Positions 1 to 10,189 of a DNA stretch of 64,000 nucleotides are shown here, piece after piece. The notes beneath the pieces are model-generated. The model made no database searches, was not told the origin of the DNA, and saw only the letters and a list, made by a program, of their open reading frames with translations. The stretch comes from Megascapheus bottae (Eukaryota > Chordata > Mammalia > Rodentia > Geomyidae), in assembly GCA_024803745.1 (NCBI GenBank), contig JANJXV010000025.1, positions 16,138,341 through 16,202,340 of the forward strand, written 5' to 3'. The translations under genes and the position numbers were made by a program. Each line of letters opens with the position of its first letter. The stretch's first letter is position 1.

Positions 1-109
1 CTCCAATTAACCACCAAAGAAGCCAGAAGTAGAGCTGTAGTTCAGGTGATAGAGCCTTCAACACAAAGCTCAAAGACAGTACCCAGACTCAAAGTTCAAA
101 CCCCAAGAC

Positions 110-111
<2 letters not shown>
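1..111 (+). mobile_element. B1-Geo SINE, 3' part, cut by window edge
   Basis: Starts in the linker 'ctccaattaaccacc' and continues through the Geo tail (gctgtagttcaggtgatagag, then gttcaaaccccaag). The 7SL-like head lies outside the window. A CA tract follows directly. Confidence 0.85.

Positions 112-153
<42 letters not shown>
112..153. repeat. (CA)n microsatellite
   Basis: About 21 dinucleotide units grow directly out of the 3' end of the preceding B1-Geo SINE. Confidence 0.98.
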
Positions 154-154
<1 letters not shown>

Positions 155-1009
155 AGACAAAAAAGAAAGAAAAAGAAAAAAAAATACAAAAAAGTGAACC
201 TGTAGGTGAGATCTTGTGGTTGAACTTTTGCAAATTTTACCCAAAAGATTGGTTATAAAATGATTTCTCATTGCAGTCTAGATTTTTGGCTTATTAAACC
301 ATGAAAGAAATTGAGTATTCACTGGCTGGATATTTTGCCTGCAGTGCTAACTTCGAATCAACTTAGTCAGAGGTTGAGTATTAACATGAGAACATGTAGT
401 ACCAGCCAAGGATGAGGGAGGTTTAAGGTTCCCTTACCTAATAAATTATTAGATGCCACCAGCTGTGAAATTCACCAGCAATTTAATATAGATTCCCAGA
501 AGAAAAAAAAAAAGAAGTTACATTTCAAAGTAAGCCATTTTGAAACCAACAATAGTACCACACTTTTTTTACTTATTTGAACCCACGCCATTTTCTAAAA
601 TCAATTTTTAAGTATTCTTCACATCCAATATCTCAAGAGTGATTCTAGTTGAAATAAAGACTGTACGAGGAACCCGGGCTTGTGGGGTCTCCTGAGTATT
701 CTTTGTAAAGACAAGTTTGGCATGCATTTCCCATTTAATTAAACTCATAGTTTCAAATACATTTCTGTTGTTAAATTATACATTACTGGAAATTTGAAAG
801 TTAGCCAGACAGTTTTGACAGATGGACGTGAAGCATCTGGTGATAATCTTCCACAAAGCAGGAATTAGCCACAGTAGCCTTTCCTGCCTCTGCTCTGCCA
901 TGCGCTTAGAAAGATCTGGCTAAGTTCATATAGAGCAGTCACGACGATCTCACTGTCACTCTTCTATTTGCTCTAGTAAAGCAGATAGTAAGCCAGTATT
1001 GACATTAGT
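154..1009. other. unique non-coding stretch
   Basis: AT-rich sequence with short A runs. No recognisable gene, young repeat or long ORF seen. Confidence 0.6.
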
Positions 1010-1090
1010 AGGCCAATATTTATTGAATAACTACCAGATGATAGATAACTTAGCCCATATCAAAGATAATTCTTCACTCAATCTTTCATC
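1010..1090 (+). mobile_element. MIR SINE, 5' part (split copy)
   Basis: Resembles the MIR core around 'tatttattgaataactacca' followed by a degenerate 'cactcaatctttc'. The copy resumes at 1432 after two inserted SINEs. Confidence 0.6.
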
Positions 1091-1322
1091 TTTTTTTTTT
1101 TTTTTTGACTGATCGTGGGTCTTGAACTCTGGGACTGGATTCTGTCCTTGAGCTCTTCAGCTCAAGTCTACCTCCCTATCCCTTGAACAACAGCACCACT
1201 TCCAGTTTTCTGGTGATTAATTGGAGATAAGAGTCTCATGGACTTAAGTGCCTGCCTGGCTTTGTACTGCGATCCTCAGATCTCAGCCTCCTGAGTAGCC
1301 CAGCATAATCTGTGAGCTAGGT
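1091..1322 (-). mobile_element. B1-Geo SINE ('ctgaagagct' subfamily)
   Basis: Begins with a T16 tail. It carries the reverse complement of the Geo tail with the diagnostic 'gagctcttcagctcaag', the linker 'attaattggagataagag', and a 7SL-like head 'cagatctcagcctcctgag'. The 5' end is degenerate. Confidence 0.88.
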
Positions 1323-1328
1323 GGAATT

Positions 1329-1428
1329 TTATTTTCTTAAGACAGTCTCATTATGTAGCTCCAATTGACTATGAACTCATGATCCTCCTATCTCTGTCTC
1401 CTGAGTGCTGGGATTATAGATGTCAATA
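1329..1428 (-). mobile_element. B1 SINE (monomer)
   Basis: Reads 'agacagtctcattatgtagc' then 'ctcctgagtgctgggattata', typical of rodent B1 in reverse orientation. Probably inserted into the MIR independently of its B1-Geo neighbour. Confidence 0.72.
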
Positions 1429-1431
1429 TCC

Positions 1432-1545
1432 TTATTTGATGAGAAAAATGAAGTTTCAAAAGGCTATGTCACCTGGCCAAGATGTGCAGTGATAAACCCA
1501 AATTCAAATCCAATTTTATTTGGCATCAATGCCCAGATCTCCTAC
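1432..1545 (+). mobile_element. MIR SINE, 3' part (split copy)
   Basis: Matches the MIR stretch running from 'ccttatttgatgagaaaa' (tatccccattttacagatgagg in consensus terms) to 'cccaaattcaaatcc'. Same strand and collinear with 1010-1090. Confidence 0.65.
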
Positions 1546-1875
1546 GGTGGTGCCAAGGCTCTCTTTTAAGTTCTAAAGCTCTGTCACTTCAAAGTAAGAC
1601 TCCAGATAAATTTTTGCCCATTCCTACCTGTTACATTTCTTGTGTGGGTACTTCCTTTTATGAATAGTGACTGGCGGGGGCAACCGAGGCATTTACCAGA
1701 GAGTTCAGCTATGTTAAAAATAACAAGGAATGTGCTGCTAATCCTGCTAAGCTCGCTTGAGCTCTGTGTGGACCCAGAAGGGAAGGGTGTGTAGACTGGC
1801 CTGGAAGCTGGTGGCTCTAAGGTTGCCAGTAGAACCTTCCACGTCTTCCCACTTCAGTCACCACCATGTGTCATC
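1546..1875. other. unique non-coding stretch
   Basis: Mixed-composition sequence without repeat or gene features that I recognise. Ends at the TSD of the next SINE. Confidence 0.6.
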
Positions 1876-2062
1876 TTTTTTTTTTTTGCCAGTCCTGGGG
1901 CTTGAACTCAAGGCCTGAGCACTGTCCTTGGGCTTTCTCAAAACTAGAGCTTTACCACTTGAGCCACAGCACCACTTCTGGCTTTTTCTATGTATGTGGT
2001 ACTGAGGGATAGAACCCAGGTCTTCATGCATGCTAGGCAAGCACTCTAAACTCCTGGCCCCC
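1876..2062 (-). mobile_element. IDL-Geo SINE
   Basis: T tail, Geo monomer and IDL monomer (ggtactgagggatagaaccc, gcatgctaggcaagcac) in reverse orientation. Imperfect TSD 'catgtgtcat' before and 'catgtcac' after. Confidence 0.9.
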
Positions 2063-2204
2063 AACATGTCACTTTTAAACTCTAATCTTTTGCCATTGTT
2101 GTTATGGTGAGCAATCCTAAAATAGAAAATGGTGCATGTGTCAACAAATATCTTCCTGTCCAGTCCTGGAAATATACTTCTTTTTATTAAGAGTGTCCTC
2201 CACT

Positions 2205-2261
2205 CTCATACAGGCTCATGCGTATAATCCTAGCTATTTGAGAGTCAGGCAGAGATTGGGA
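2205..2261 (+). mobile_element. B1-like head fragment
   Basis: Contains 'ggctcatgcgtataatccta' and a degenerate 'gagagtcaggcagag', a 7SL-type head that then runs into a purine repeat. Confidence 0.6.
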
Positions 2262-2291
2262 GGAAGGGAGGGAGGGAGGGAGGGAGGAAGG

Positions 2292-2359
<68 letters not shown>
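2262..2359. repeat. (GGGA)n then (GA)n tract
   Basis: Short GGGA array followed by about 32 GA units. The ORFs reading RERERE or SLSLSL here are translations of the repeat. Confidence 0.97.
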
Positions 2360-2362
<3 letters not shown>

Positions 2363-2383
2363 GTGAAGGAAGTAAGTGAGACC

Positions 2384-2560
2384 CCATCTCCAAGAATGGC
2401 TAGATGTGATGGTGCTACATCTATCATCCTAGATATATAGGAAGTATTCACAGGAGGATCATGGTCTAGGCCAGTCAAGGCAAAAAAAAAAAAAAAAAAA
2501 AAAGACCCTATCTCCAAAATAACTAAAGCAAAAAGGACTGAGGATGAGATTAAACCCTTC
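2384..2560 (+). mobile_element. B1-dID-like SINE
   Basis: Degenerate 7SL head (ggtgctacatctatcatcct) then an A22 interruption. It continues with 'ccctatctccaaaataac' and 'aaaaaggactgaggatg', the B1-to-dID junction. Useful as an intermediate when compared with the B1-Geo linker. Confidence 0.6.
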
Positions 2561-2789
2561 CTAGCAGGCTTGAGGTCCCCATATCACCCACACCCACACA
2601 TACCCACACCCTTAGTGACCAGGGAAAAGTCTTGTAGATAGGGAGCTAGCCTATAGCATTGGTCAGAAATCAAGAAATTCAATTTCTGCTTGTCTACAAT
2701 TCATATACAAATCTGTTCTGTTCTCTCCTTACTGGTCTGAAGAAACCAGGTTGTGCCATTGCCCAATATTAAATAAAAGGACCCCCAAA

Positions 2790-3165
2790 TTATCTTGGGC
2801 AAGTAAAAGCTTGTCTTAACAGTATAGTTTTGGTACAAAAATAGACAGGTAGACCAATAGAATAGAACATCTAGAAATAAATCCAACAGCTCTAACCATC
2901 TGATTTTTGTCAAAGACACCAAAATCTACATTAGAAGAAAAATAGCTTCTTCAGCAAATGGTGCTGAGAAAGCTGAATATCTTCCCCCTGAAGCTAGACT
3001 CTCATTCTCTGTAAAAACAACAACAATAACTCAAAGTAGATCACAGATCTAAATATAAGGCCTAAAATTTTGAGGAACACATAGGCCTCAGAAGATTTAG
3101 GTGTAGATAACATCTTTCAGAATAGGACTCCAAATGCTTAGTAACTAAGAGCAAGAATTGACAGT
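2790..3165 (+). mobile_element. L1 ORF2 fragment
   Basis: Decayed reverse-transcriptase-domain sequence: 'ggtacaaaaatagacaggta' followed by 'gaccaatagaatagaacatc', then 'aaatggtgctgagaaa' and 'ctcaaagtagatcacag'. Frame is broken; a dead copy. Confidence 0.8.
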
Positions 3166-3290
3166 ATTGTATCAATTTATTTTTTAAATGTCCATTTTAA
3201 TGTTTTTAATAGTTTTAAATTTTATAAATAAATTCCATTTATTTTTTAATTGTATCTATTTATTTTTTTAAATTTCCCCAACTAAAAAAC
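3166..3290. repeat. AT-rich low-complexity
   Basis: TTTATTTTTT-type A/T sequence between two L1 pieces. May be decayed L1 or poly-T. Confidence 0.7.
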
Positions 3291-3300
3291 ACCTACAAAA

Positions 3301-3527
3301 CTGGTTGCTAGTGGCTCATGCCTGTAATCCTAGCTACTTAGGAGGCTGAGATCTGAGAATCACAGTTCCAAGCGATCCTCAGCAAGAAAGGCCATGAGAC
3401 TCTTATTTTCAATTGATCACAGAAAAAGCCAGAAGTGGCACTGTGGCTCAAGTGATAGAGTGCTAGCCTTGGGCAAAAGGAGCTCAAAGACAGTGCCTAT
3501 GCACAGAGTTCAAGCCCCAGGGCAAGC
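3301..3527 (+). mobile_element. B1-Geo SINE
   Basis: Nearly full structure: 7SL-like head (ggctcatgcctgtaatccta), linker, Geo tail (tggctcaagtgatagagtgc, gttcaagccccagg), and an 'aaataaataaat' tail. Inserted among L1 fragments. Confidence 0.92.
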
Positions 3528-3539
3528 AAATAAATAAAT

Positions 3540-3675
3540 GATTAGTATCTAGACTATACAACAAGCACCGAAACAAAATGAAACACCAAAAGAATAAATG
3601 ATCTAAAAATAAATGAATCAATGAATTGAACCACCAGTTCAATAAATATAGCACATGAAAAAATGTTCAGCACTG
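3540..3675 (+). mobile_element. L1 ORF2 fragment (later segment)
   Basis: Resembles the L1 stretch ending in 'acatgaaaaaatgttcagca', which in intact L1 lies downstream of the 2790-3165 segment. Confidence 0.65.
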
Positions 3676-3734
3676 TTGGAACTTATCTGTTTATTATTCC
3701 TGCAAAGCTGTAGTTGAACAAAGCAACAAAACCA

Positions 3735-3855
3735 TGAAATATGTAGGTAAAGTTTATCCAAAATGTATGCAAGAACTATATAATGAAGACAGGTCATTAA
3801 TTCAAGCTATCAAAAAACTTCCATATGGGAGACTATTGTTAAGATACCGATTTCT
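3735..3855 (+). mobile_element. L1 ORF2 fragment (earlier segment)
   Basis: Resembles the 'gaactatataatgaagac' to 'gttaagatacc' stretch, which in intact L1 ORF2 lies upstream of the segment at 2790. So order is not collinear. Resumes at 4041 after a SINE. Confidence 0.6.
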
Positions 3856-4040
3856 GGGGACTGGAAATGTGGCTTAGTGATAGAGTACTTGCCTAGCATG
3901 CATGAAGCCCTGGATTCAATTTCTCACTATCACAAAAACAAAAACATAGTGGCGCTATAGCTAGCCTTGAGCACAAACTGGCTCAAAGACAGCACCCACG
4001 CCCAGAGTTCAAGCCCCAGGACTGGCAAAAAAAAAAAAAA
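3856..4040 (+). mobile_element. IDL-Geo SINE with clear TSD
   Basis: ID-like head (gtggcttagtgatagagtac), Geo tail, A14. TSD 'gataccgatttct' (3843-3855) and 'gataccaatttct' (4041-4053), 12 of 13 identical, placing the insertion inside L1. Confidence 0.95.
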
Positions 4041-4096
4041 GATACCAATTTCTCTCAAATTTGATAAGTCAATACAATTCTCCATAAAATTCCAGC
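4041..4096 (+). mobile_element. L1 ORF2 fragment, continuation
   Basis: Continues the 3735 segment ('agtcaatacaattctccata', similar to the L1 'caatccctatcaaaattcca' region). Confidence 0.55.
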
Positions 4097-4314
4097 GTGT
4101 GTGTGTATGTGTGTGTGTATACTGGGTCCTGGGGCTTGAAATCTGGGCTTGGGCACTGTCCCTCTGCCTTTTTTCTCATAGTGAAATACTTTGTTAGCCA
4201 CAGCTCCACTTCTGGCTTTCTGGTGGTTTCTTACCCGGGCTGGCTTTGAATGACATTCCTCAGATCTCAGCCTCCTGAGAGGCTAGAATTAAAGGCATGA
4301 GCTATAAATGCCTG
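4097..4314 (-). mobile_element. B1-Geo SINE with TG tail
   Basis: A TG tract (CA on the SINE strand) is followed by the Geo tail, linker and 7SL-like head in reverse orientation (cctcagatctcagcctcctg). Confidence 0.88.
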
Positions 4315-4660
4315 GGTACAGCAGGATTTTTGTTTAGTTTTTTTATTAAAACAGGAAGCTGATCCCAAAATGTATAGGAAAGAACCAAGGAAGTAGAATT
4401 AACAGCAACTTTGAAAAAGAAAATGAAGCCAGAGGACCCAGGTTCTTTATTCCAGTCCATATGTGAAGCTAGAGGAGGGGAGGGTCCATCTAGTTCCTGT
4501 CCACTCTTCTTAGGTAGCAAGAGTAAAACCAGACAGAATTTTATGAAACCTATACCCAGGGAAAATGAGCAGAATAAATTTCAGGTGGTTTAGCTTATAT
4601 AGCATATTTGGCAAAGAACAGTACCTTTTAATTTAAATTTAATTTTATGCTATATATTTG
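4315..4660. other. unique non-coding stretch
   Basis: Two short overlapping ORFs on opposite strands here show no recognisable domain. Confidence 0.55.
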
Positions 4661-4710
4661 TATATATGTATGTATGTATGTATAGATAGACAGACAGACA
4701 GACAGACATC
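4661..4710. repeat. (TATG)n / (GACA)n tetranucleotides
   Basis: TATG units followed by TAGA and CAGA units. Confidence 0.9.
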
Positions 4711-4727
4711 TAGTGTCTATGTGTGTG

Positions 4728-5002
4728 CCAGTCCTGGAGCTTGAACTCAGGGCCTGAGTGTTGTCCCTGAGCCTTTTCACTCAAAGTTCCCACTAAAGCA
4801 TTTTGAGCCACAGAGCAACCTCTGATTCCTTCCTTCCTTCGTTCCTTCCTTCCTTTCTTTCCTTCTTTCTTTCTTTTGTTGACTGTTTAACTGGAGATAA
4901 GATTCTCATAGACTTTCTTCCCAGGCTGGCTTCGATCCATAATCCTCAGATTTCAGCCTCTTGAGTAGTTAGGATTACAGGCCTGAGCTAACAGCATTTG
5001 GC
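4728..5002 (-). mobile_element. B1-Geo SINE with internal CTTC/CTTT expansion
   Basis: Geo tail at 4728-4828, then a CTTC/CTTT array (about 4829-4876) where the linker starts, then 'aactggagataagattctca' and the head. The array interrupts the element. Confidence 0.85.
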
Positions 5003-5009
5003 TTATTTC

Positions 5010-5067
5010 TTTTATTTATTTATTTATTTATTTGTTTACTTATTTATTTATTTATTTATTTATTTTT
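5010..5067. repeat. (TTTA)n
   Basis: TTTA array at the 3' (A-rich) end of the next reverse-oriented SINE. Confidence 0.95.
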
Positions 5068-5294
5068 GGTTGTCATAGGGGTTAAATTCAGGGCCTGAAC
5101 TCTGTCCCTGAGCTTTTTCACTCAAGGCTAGCACTCTACCACTTTCAGCCACAGCACCACTTCTGGTTTTCTGGTGGTTCTTTGGAGATAAGAGTTTCAT
5201 GAACTTTCCTGCCCATTCTGGCTTTGAATCATGATAGCAGATCTCAGCCTCTTGAGTAGCTAGGATTACAGATGTGAGCCACCAGTGCCTGGCT
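5068..5294 (-). mobile_element. B1-Geo SINE
   Basis: Full-length reverse copy from 'tgtcataggggttaaattca' to 'gagccaccagtgcctggc'. The TTTA array is its tail. Confidence 0.9.
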
Positions 5295-5309
5295 ACTTTG
5301 TTATTTTTC

Positions 5310-5535
5310 TCATAGCTTTTTACCTTTTTGCCTGACTGATCCTGGACCATAATCCACCTATTTGTGACTCCTATGTAGCTGGGATAACAGATATATTCCA
5401 TCATGCCTAACTTTTCTTGGCTAAGATGGAGGTCCCAAGAACTATTTTTTTCCAGACTAGATTTGAATCTGTCCTCCCATCTCAGCCTCCTAAGTTGCTA
5501 AGATTACAGGCAGAAACCACTAAGCCAAGCATGAG
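5310..5535 (-). mobile_element. B1-like dimer, old
   Basis: Two reverse B1-like heads in tandem (each with 'gctgggataaca' or 'gctaagattacaggc' motifs). Confidence 0.55.
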
Positions 5536-5539
5536 GGTT

Positions 5540-5599
5540 TTGTTGTTGTTGTTGTTGTTGTTGTTGCTGCTGCTGTTTTGTTAAAAAAAAAAAAAAAAA
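5540..5599. repeat. (TTG)n plus A19
   Basis: GTTGTT array, a TGC-containing stretch, then an A run. Confidence 0.9.
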
Positions 5600-5752
5600 A
5601 AGGCCAGGCTCAGTGGCTCACACCTATAATCCTAGCTACTCAAGAGGCTGAGATCTGAGAGGTAGGACGGTAGCCTTGAACTGAAGAGCTCAGGGAAAAT
5701 GTCCAGGCCCAGAGTTCAAGCCCCATGACTCACAAGAAAAAACAAAAAAAAA
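5600..5752 (+). mobile_element. B1-Geo SINE, internally deleted
   Basis: The head jumps from 'gagatctgaga' straight to 'ggtaggacggtagccttga', removing the linker. Carries the 'ctgaagagctcag' subfamily marker. Confidence 0.88.
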
Positions 5753-6526
5753 GCTCTCCAGTTGATTTTAGAGTTGCAGTTAAAAGTTGAGGACCCGTAC
5801 CTAAGGCTCCTAAAAAAAAGAATCCTCTCCATATAACACAAAATCCAGGGGGCCTGCTCCCTACGCTTGGAAGCTCTGGGTAATGAATGCATAGCAGAAA
5901 GTAATTTTTCCATCTGCTCTGGGCCTAGGAGGCTTGAGGCTATAAAAGGCAAAGCTTTCGCCTTCATTTATTAAATGCTAGTAAATCTGAGGAGTGTGTC
6001 ATGGTATTTTAGCACCAACTTATCACACATGTCTGTGCTGGCTTAGGGGGAAAAGACTGATGGAAAACAGGAGTGGGGGGACAAGCTGCTGTCACCAGCT
6101 TGATGGGTACACAGAAGGGGGAGGAACAAGTGGGAAAGAGAAATGAGGTGACTTGCCCATTAGAGAACTGCGGTGGCTTGGGGTGTGGGGCTCCTATTTC
6201 TGGAGAGATGTGGCTGATTAGAGTATCTTCCAAAGCAAAAGGAAAAATTTCTCTCCCCTCTCCCCACGCCCTGGGGAGGTGATGGAGACATTTTTAAGGC
6301 TAAGCTCATAGCAGGTAAGATGAATCTGGATGTGTAGTTGCTACTCAGGCTTAGGATGGTGTTAGATGTTTTCCTAGCCCTGAGGTGGTACTCTCTAAGC
6401 AGTGTATCATTGTCTTGTTACACACCATCTGGCCATGCTAGTGGTAGAATTATTTTCAGTGTAGTTTATACCGTTGTAAGAATTCACTGTACGTGACAGG
6501 AGATGAAGAAAAATCCAGACCAGAAT
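5753..6526. other. unique non-coding stretch
   Basis: Includes GC-moderate sequence at 6060-6280 with ORFs on both strands but no conserved motif that I recognise. Confidence 0.55.
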
Positions 6527-6797
6527 ATCCAGGCACCCAATGGTTCATACCTGTAATTCCAACTACTCGGGAGGCTGAAAACTGAGGATTGCTGTGTGAA
6601 GCTAGCCCAGGCAGGAAAGTCTATGAGACTCTTATCTCCAATTTATCACCAAAAAGCTGGAAGTGTAACTTTTTTTGTTTTGTTTTTTGTTTTTTGCCAC
6701 ATGGCTCAAGTGGATGAGCTCAAGCCTTGTGAAAGTTCAGGGACAGTGCTCAGGCCCTGAGTTCAAGCCCTAGGACTGGCAAAAAAAAGGGGGGGGG
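6527..6797 (+). mobile_element. B1-Geo SINE with T-rich insertion
   Basis: Head and linker are normal; a 'tttttgttttgttttttg' stretch sits just before 'gccacatggctcaagtgga'. Ends in A8G8. Confidence 0.88.
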
Positions 6798-6807
6798 CAA
6801 AATACAG

Positions 6808-6908
6808 ACTGAAGGGAATATAGCTCAAGTGGTAGAGCATCTACTTAGCACTTACCTAAGTGGAAGGAAGGCCCTAAGTTCAGATCCTAGTTCCACTAAA
6901 ACAAAAAG
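6808..6908 (+). mobile_element. ID-like SINE
   Basis: tRNA-like A box 'atagctcaagtggtagagca' and B box 'agttcagatcc' with an A-rich end. Could be a free dID monomer. Confidence 0.6.
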
Positions 6909-8384
6909 TTGGTAGAAGACAGTAAATCGCTTTTATAGCCACTGCTTCATGGGAAAGAAACAAAATGTATTTCTATATTTCTCTGGTTAGGGTCTTTTCT
7001 TGCCTTCTCTGTTTCCTCATGAAGACAGAGACCTACCCTGAAGCCTGGGGGAAAAGGAGGGGGAGGGGTGAGAGACAGGGATGTTCCCACGACAGAGTAA
7101 GCCTTTCTGTCCAGGCTCTGGAATTCCTGTTTTCCTTCAACTTTGGGCCTCTAATTAACTGGCAGGGCCTGCAGAGGGTGTCTCAACTCAGACCTCCACC
7201 CCATGGCCCCCTTTCTCCCTCTCATGTTTTAACCCCCTGCCTTTTTAGCTGAAGTATAAAAGAAAAGAAATCTGCATTCCCCACCCCATCCCCCAATATT
7301 CCAAGCTCCAGTTCCTACATGAATTAAAAAAAAAAAAATCCTAGGAGCAGAAGAGCACTGACTGCCATTTGCCTGGAATCTGCAGGTGAAGGACACATAG
7401 AGAATGTGAATCTGTTTCTCATTAGGATTCTTGGCAAAGCCTTTTGAGACACATCTGGAAAAGGAGGAAGAATGAAGAGGGAGACTCGGCTGGGTTGGTT
7501 TAATCAGTTCCTACTCTCTCACCCGGCTTCCCCTCCCCGCCCCGCTTCCCAATCCCTCTGCACATCCCCCAACCTTCTGTGTCTGTACATAATCCTGTGA
7601 ATCCAAATAAGGAAAACTCACCCCAACCTCTGTTTTCTAGAGGGCAGAGAACATTGTCTCCTAGACAGTCTCACTTCTCAGAGGCAGGCAGGTACTTCCA
7701 GCACATTTTTCCCCAGTGTTTTGGGGAGTGTGATACTTTAACATTACTTTCCTAAGGAGAACCCACAATGTTTGCTGTATGACCCATTTTTATTTCACAG
7801 AAAAACAAACAAAGCAAAACAAAACAACTAAATCTATACCAAACCTGAAGGACAAAGCAAGCAAGAGAGTGAGACTCAGTTTCCCAGCCAGAGGATCTAG
7901 AGCTGGGACCAAATTTAGCCCTGCGCTAGCACAGGGATGCCTCCCCAATCCACCCCCACCCCAACTCCAGTAACTTCTCCCAGATGTCTTAGGTTAAAAA
8001 TGCTGTTTTCTCCAAGAAGCCAACAGAGATTCCATTCCCACCTTCAGAGTTAAGTTTGGTTTCCCTAACATAACTAAGGGACACAGAACAATCAGAATAC
8101 CTGTCCCAGGTGTCCTGGGGAAGGAAAAGCCCACAGACATGGAATAGGCATATTAGATAAACCCCACCCACCATCTTCCCTTTCTTCCAGATGCGCTTCA
8201 AGTCTGCCAAGAACTCTACGGAAAAGCAGATACAGCTCACAGGTTCCCACGCCGTGCAATTCTCCATGGCAATTTAGCATCCATTTGAGGTGAGTTTTTG
8301 CCTCCTCCTTCTACCTGCAACAAGATTGCAAGCCCGGAGAACAGACCCTATGTACAGTGTGGTTCCGTATCTGTGCACCCCGGG
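6909..8384. other. long unique non-coding stretch
   Basis: About 1.5 kb without recognisable repeats, the longest SINE-free block of the left half. It holds purine-rich (7040-7075) and C-rich (7525-7570) patches. No gene called. Confidence 0.55.
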
Positions 8385-8410
8385 TACACACACACACACA
8401 CACACACACA
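8385..8410. repeat. (CA)n
   Basis: About 13 units, not attached to a SINE that I recognise. Confidence 0.95.
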
Positions 8411-8697
8411 GAGGCTTCTGAAATAAGTTAATGATTGAAAGGTTACCAAACACAAGGATGATGGCCCAACCCAAAGCTGTTGCCTTACTTCCTGGATAAG
8501 CCAATTGTTGGATTTCCTAAAGCAGTGTTTGCAGACTGTGATGTTTGTGCAGAGATAGTTCCCAAAACCTTGAAGGCGTAAAATTGGCCCATAGGAGATT
8601 TCTGCATATGCTGAACTCTGGAGAGGGAGGAAGGAATGGAGCAGAAATCCTTGTGGAATTTGCATCACATCCCATGGGTGAAACCCAACTCTGAAAG

Positions 8698-8940
8698 CCA
8701 GGTGTTGGTAGCTCACATCTGTAATCCTAGCTACTCAGAAGGTTGAGATCTGAGGGTTGCAGTTTGAAGCCAGCCCAGGCAGAAGTCTGTAAGACTCTTA
8801 TCTCTCATTAACCACCAAAAAGCCAGAAGTGGAGTTGTGGCTAAAGTTGTACAGTGCCAACCTTGAGCAAAAAATAAAAACAAAAACAAAAGCTAAGTGA
8901 CAATGCCCAGTCCCTGATTTCAAACCATAAGACTGGCATG
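8698..8940 (+). mobile_element. B1-Geo SINE
   Basis: Head from 'gtagctcacatctgtaatcc', linker, degenerate Geo tail with an A-rich 'aaaaacaaaaacaaaa' insertion, ending 'agactggcat'. Confidence 0.9.
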
Positions 8941-8944
8941 AACG

Positions 8945-8967
8945 TATGTGTGTGTGTGTGATGTGCA

Positions 8968-9008
<41 letters not shown>
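8945..9008. repeat. (TG)n-(CA)n inverted microsatellite
   Basis: A TG tract turns into a CA tract around 'gatgtgcatc'. Arms 8947-8963 and 8966-8982 are perfectly complementary with a 2-nt centre. Confidence 0.95.
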
Positions 9009-9015
<7 letters not shown>

Positions 9016-9898
9016 AGCCTGCAAGTAATTAGAAACAACCATTGCTGTTTAAAGACTCTCTTTTTGCTAATGACTGGCGGCTTTTATCTACAGTTTAGAC
9101 AGACTTGGCAAGGGCCGAGGACTGGGGAAGGTCATTCGGTGAGGCCCTGATTGGAGCCTTTGCCAGAGGCTGATTATCTTACCGGCTGGAGACTGGAGCA
9201 ATGTCTGGAGCCCCCCTCCTGGCCTCCATTGCTATCTGGGGACCTCCTGAATGGAGAGGAAAACCCCACACTCCCTCTGGCCTGGACTTCTTTCATAACC
9301 TCATGGTTTCCTCTACTCTCCCGAGCTTGGTCTTTGAAGCCACTGCCAGAGATAATCAATTCTGCTGTTTTGGTGTGGGTGGGAATGGGGACCCCCATGG
9401 TAAACTATTACCTTGTAAGCTTCTTACAAAGCTCCGTGTTCCTATGGAGAACAACAATGGCTGGCCTGTCTTTGCTTTTAATGCTGGCTGGTGTGTGCTT
9501 TGTCCCTCGTGGGGTACCCTGGCACCAAGCATTCTGCAGACCCCTAGGGACACAGTACATATGTGTGTGGTATGGGTACATGTTGGTTTGACTGGCTAAG
9601 CAAGTGATGCAGGTATGTGTTTGTGTGTGTTGGGGGGGGGTGATGGCCCTGATCACTCAGTGAACCCCTATAAATCTTTCTGTCTTAGAAGCGAGCAAGT
9701 ACCCAAAGGACATCTATTTTTTCCCGTCATTAATCTGTGACTGGACAGCTTCCTATGGCTGGAGTAATCACTTCCTACCCCCAGTGAGTGTCAGGGAGAC
9801 AAATGACTAGAATAAGAGGCTGGACAGAGGCTGGCTTTATCTGATACCAGAACTAACCTGTGTGTGCATATGTGCATGCATGTGTTTGTGTGTGTTGA
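9009..9898. other. unique non-coding stretch
   Basis: Overlapping ORFs up to 146 codons at 9151-9656 in several frames and both strands. None resembles a known family, so none is called. Confidence 0.55.
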
Positions 9899-10168
9899 TT
9901 TTTTTTTCCTTTTCCTTTTTGTCTCTTTTCTTTCCTTCCTTTTGTTTTTGCTTGCTGGTCCTGGGGCTTGAATTCAATGCCTGGGTGCTGTCCTTGAGTT
10001 TACTTTTGCTGAAGGTTAACACTCTACCACTTAAGCCACAGCTCCACACCTGACTTTTCTGTGGTTAACTGAGGCAAGAGTCTCACAGCTTTTCCTGCTT
10101 GGGCTGGCTTTGGATGGAGATCCTCTAATGTAGATAGGATTATAGGCATGAGTCACCAGCACCTGGCT
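9899..10168 (-). mobile_element. B1-Geo SINE
   Basis: T/C-rich tail then 'ctggtcctggggcttgaatt', Geo tail, linker 'ttaactgaggcaagagtct', short head. Confidence 0.85.
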
Positions 10169-10189
10169 TGTGTCCTGATTCATATGACT

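Noticed and set aside
2136..2517. ORFs with RERERE or SLSLSL
   Set aside because: They arise from a GA microsatellite and a T run.
7245..7265. TATA-like 'gtataaaag'
   Set aside because: No initiator, CpG island or downstream exon; common by chance.
9151..9656. Overlapping ORFs of 82-146 codons
   Set aside because: Open in several frames at once, no domain recognised, no splice or promoter context.
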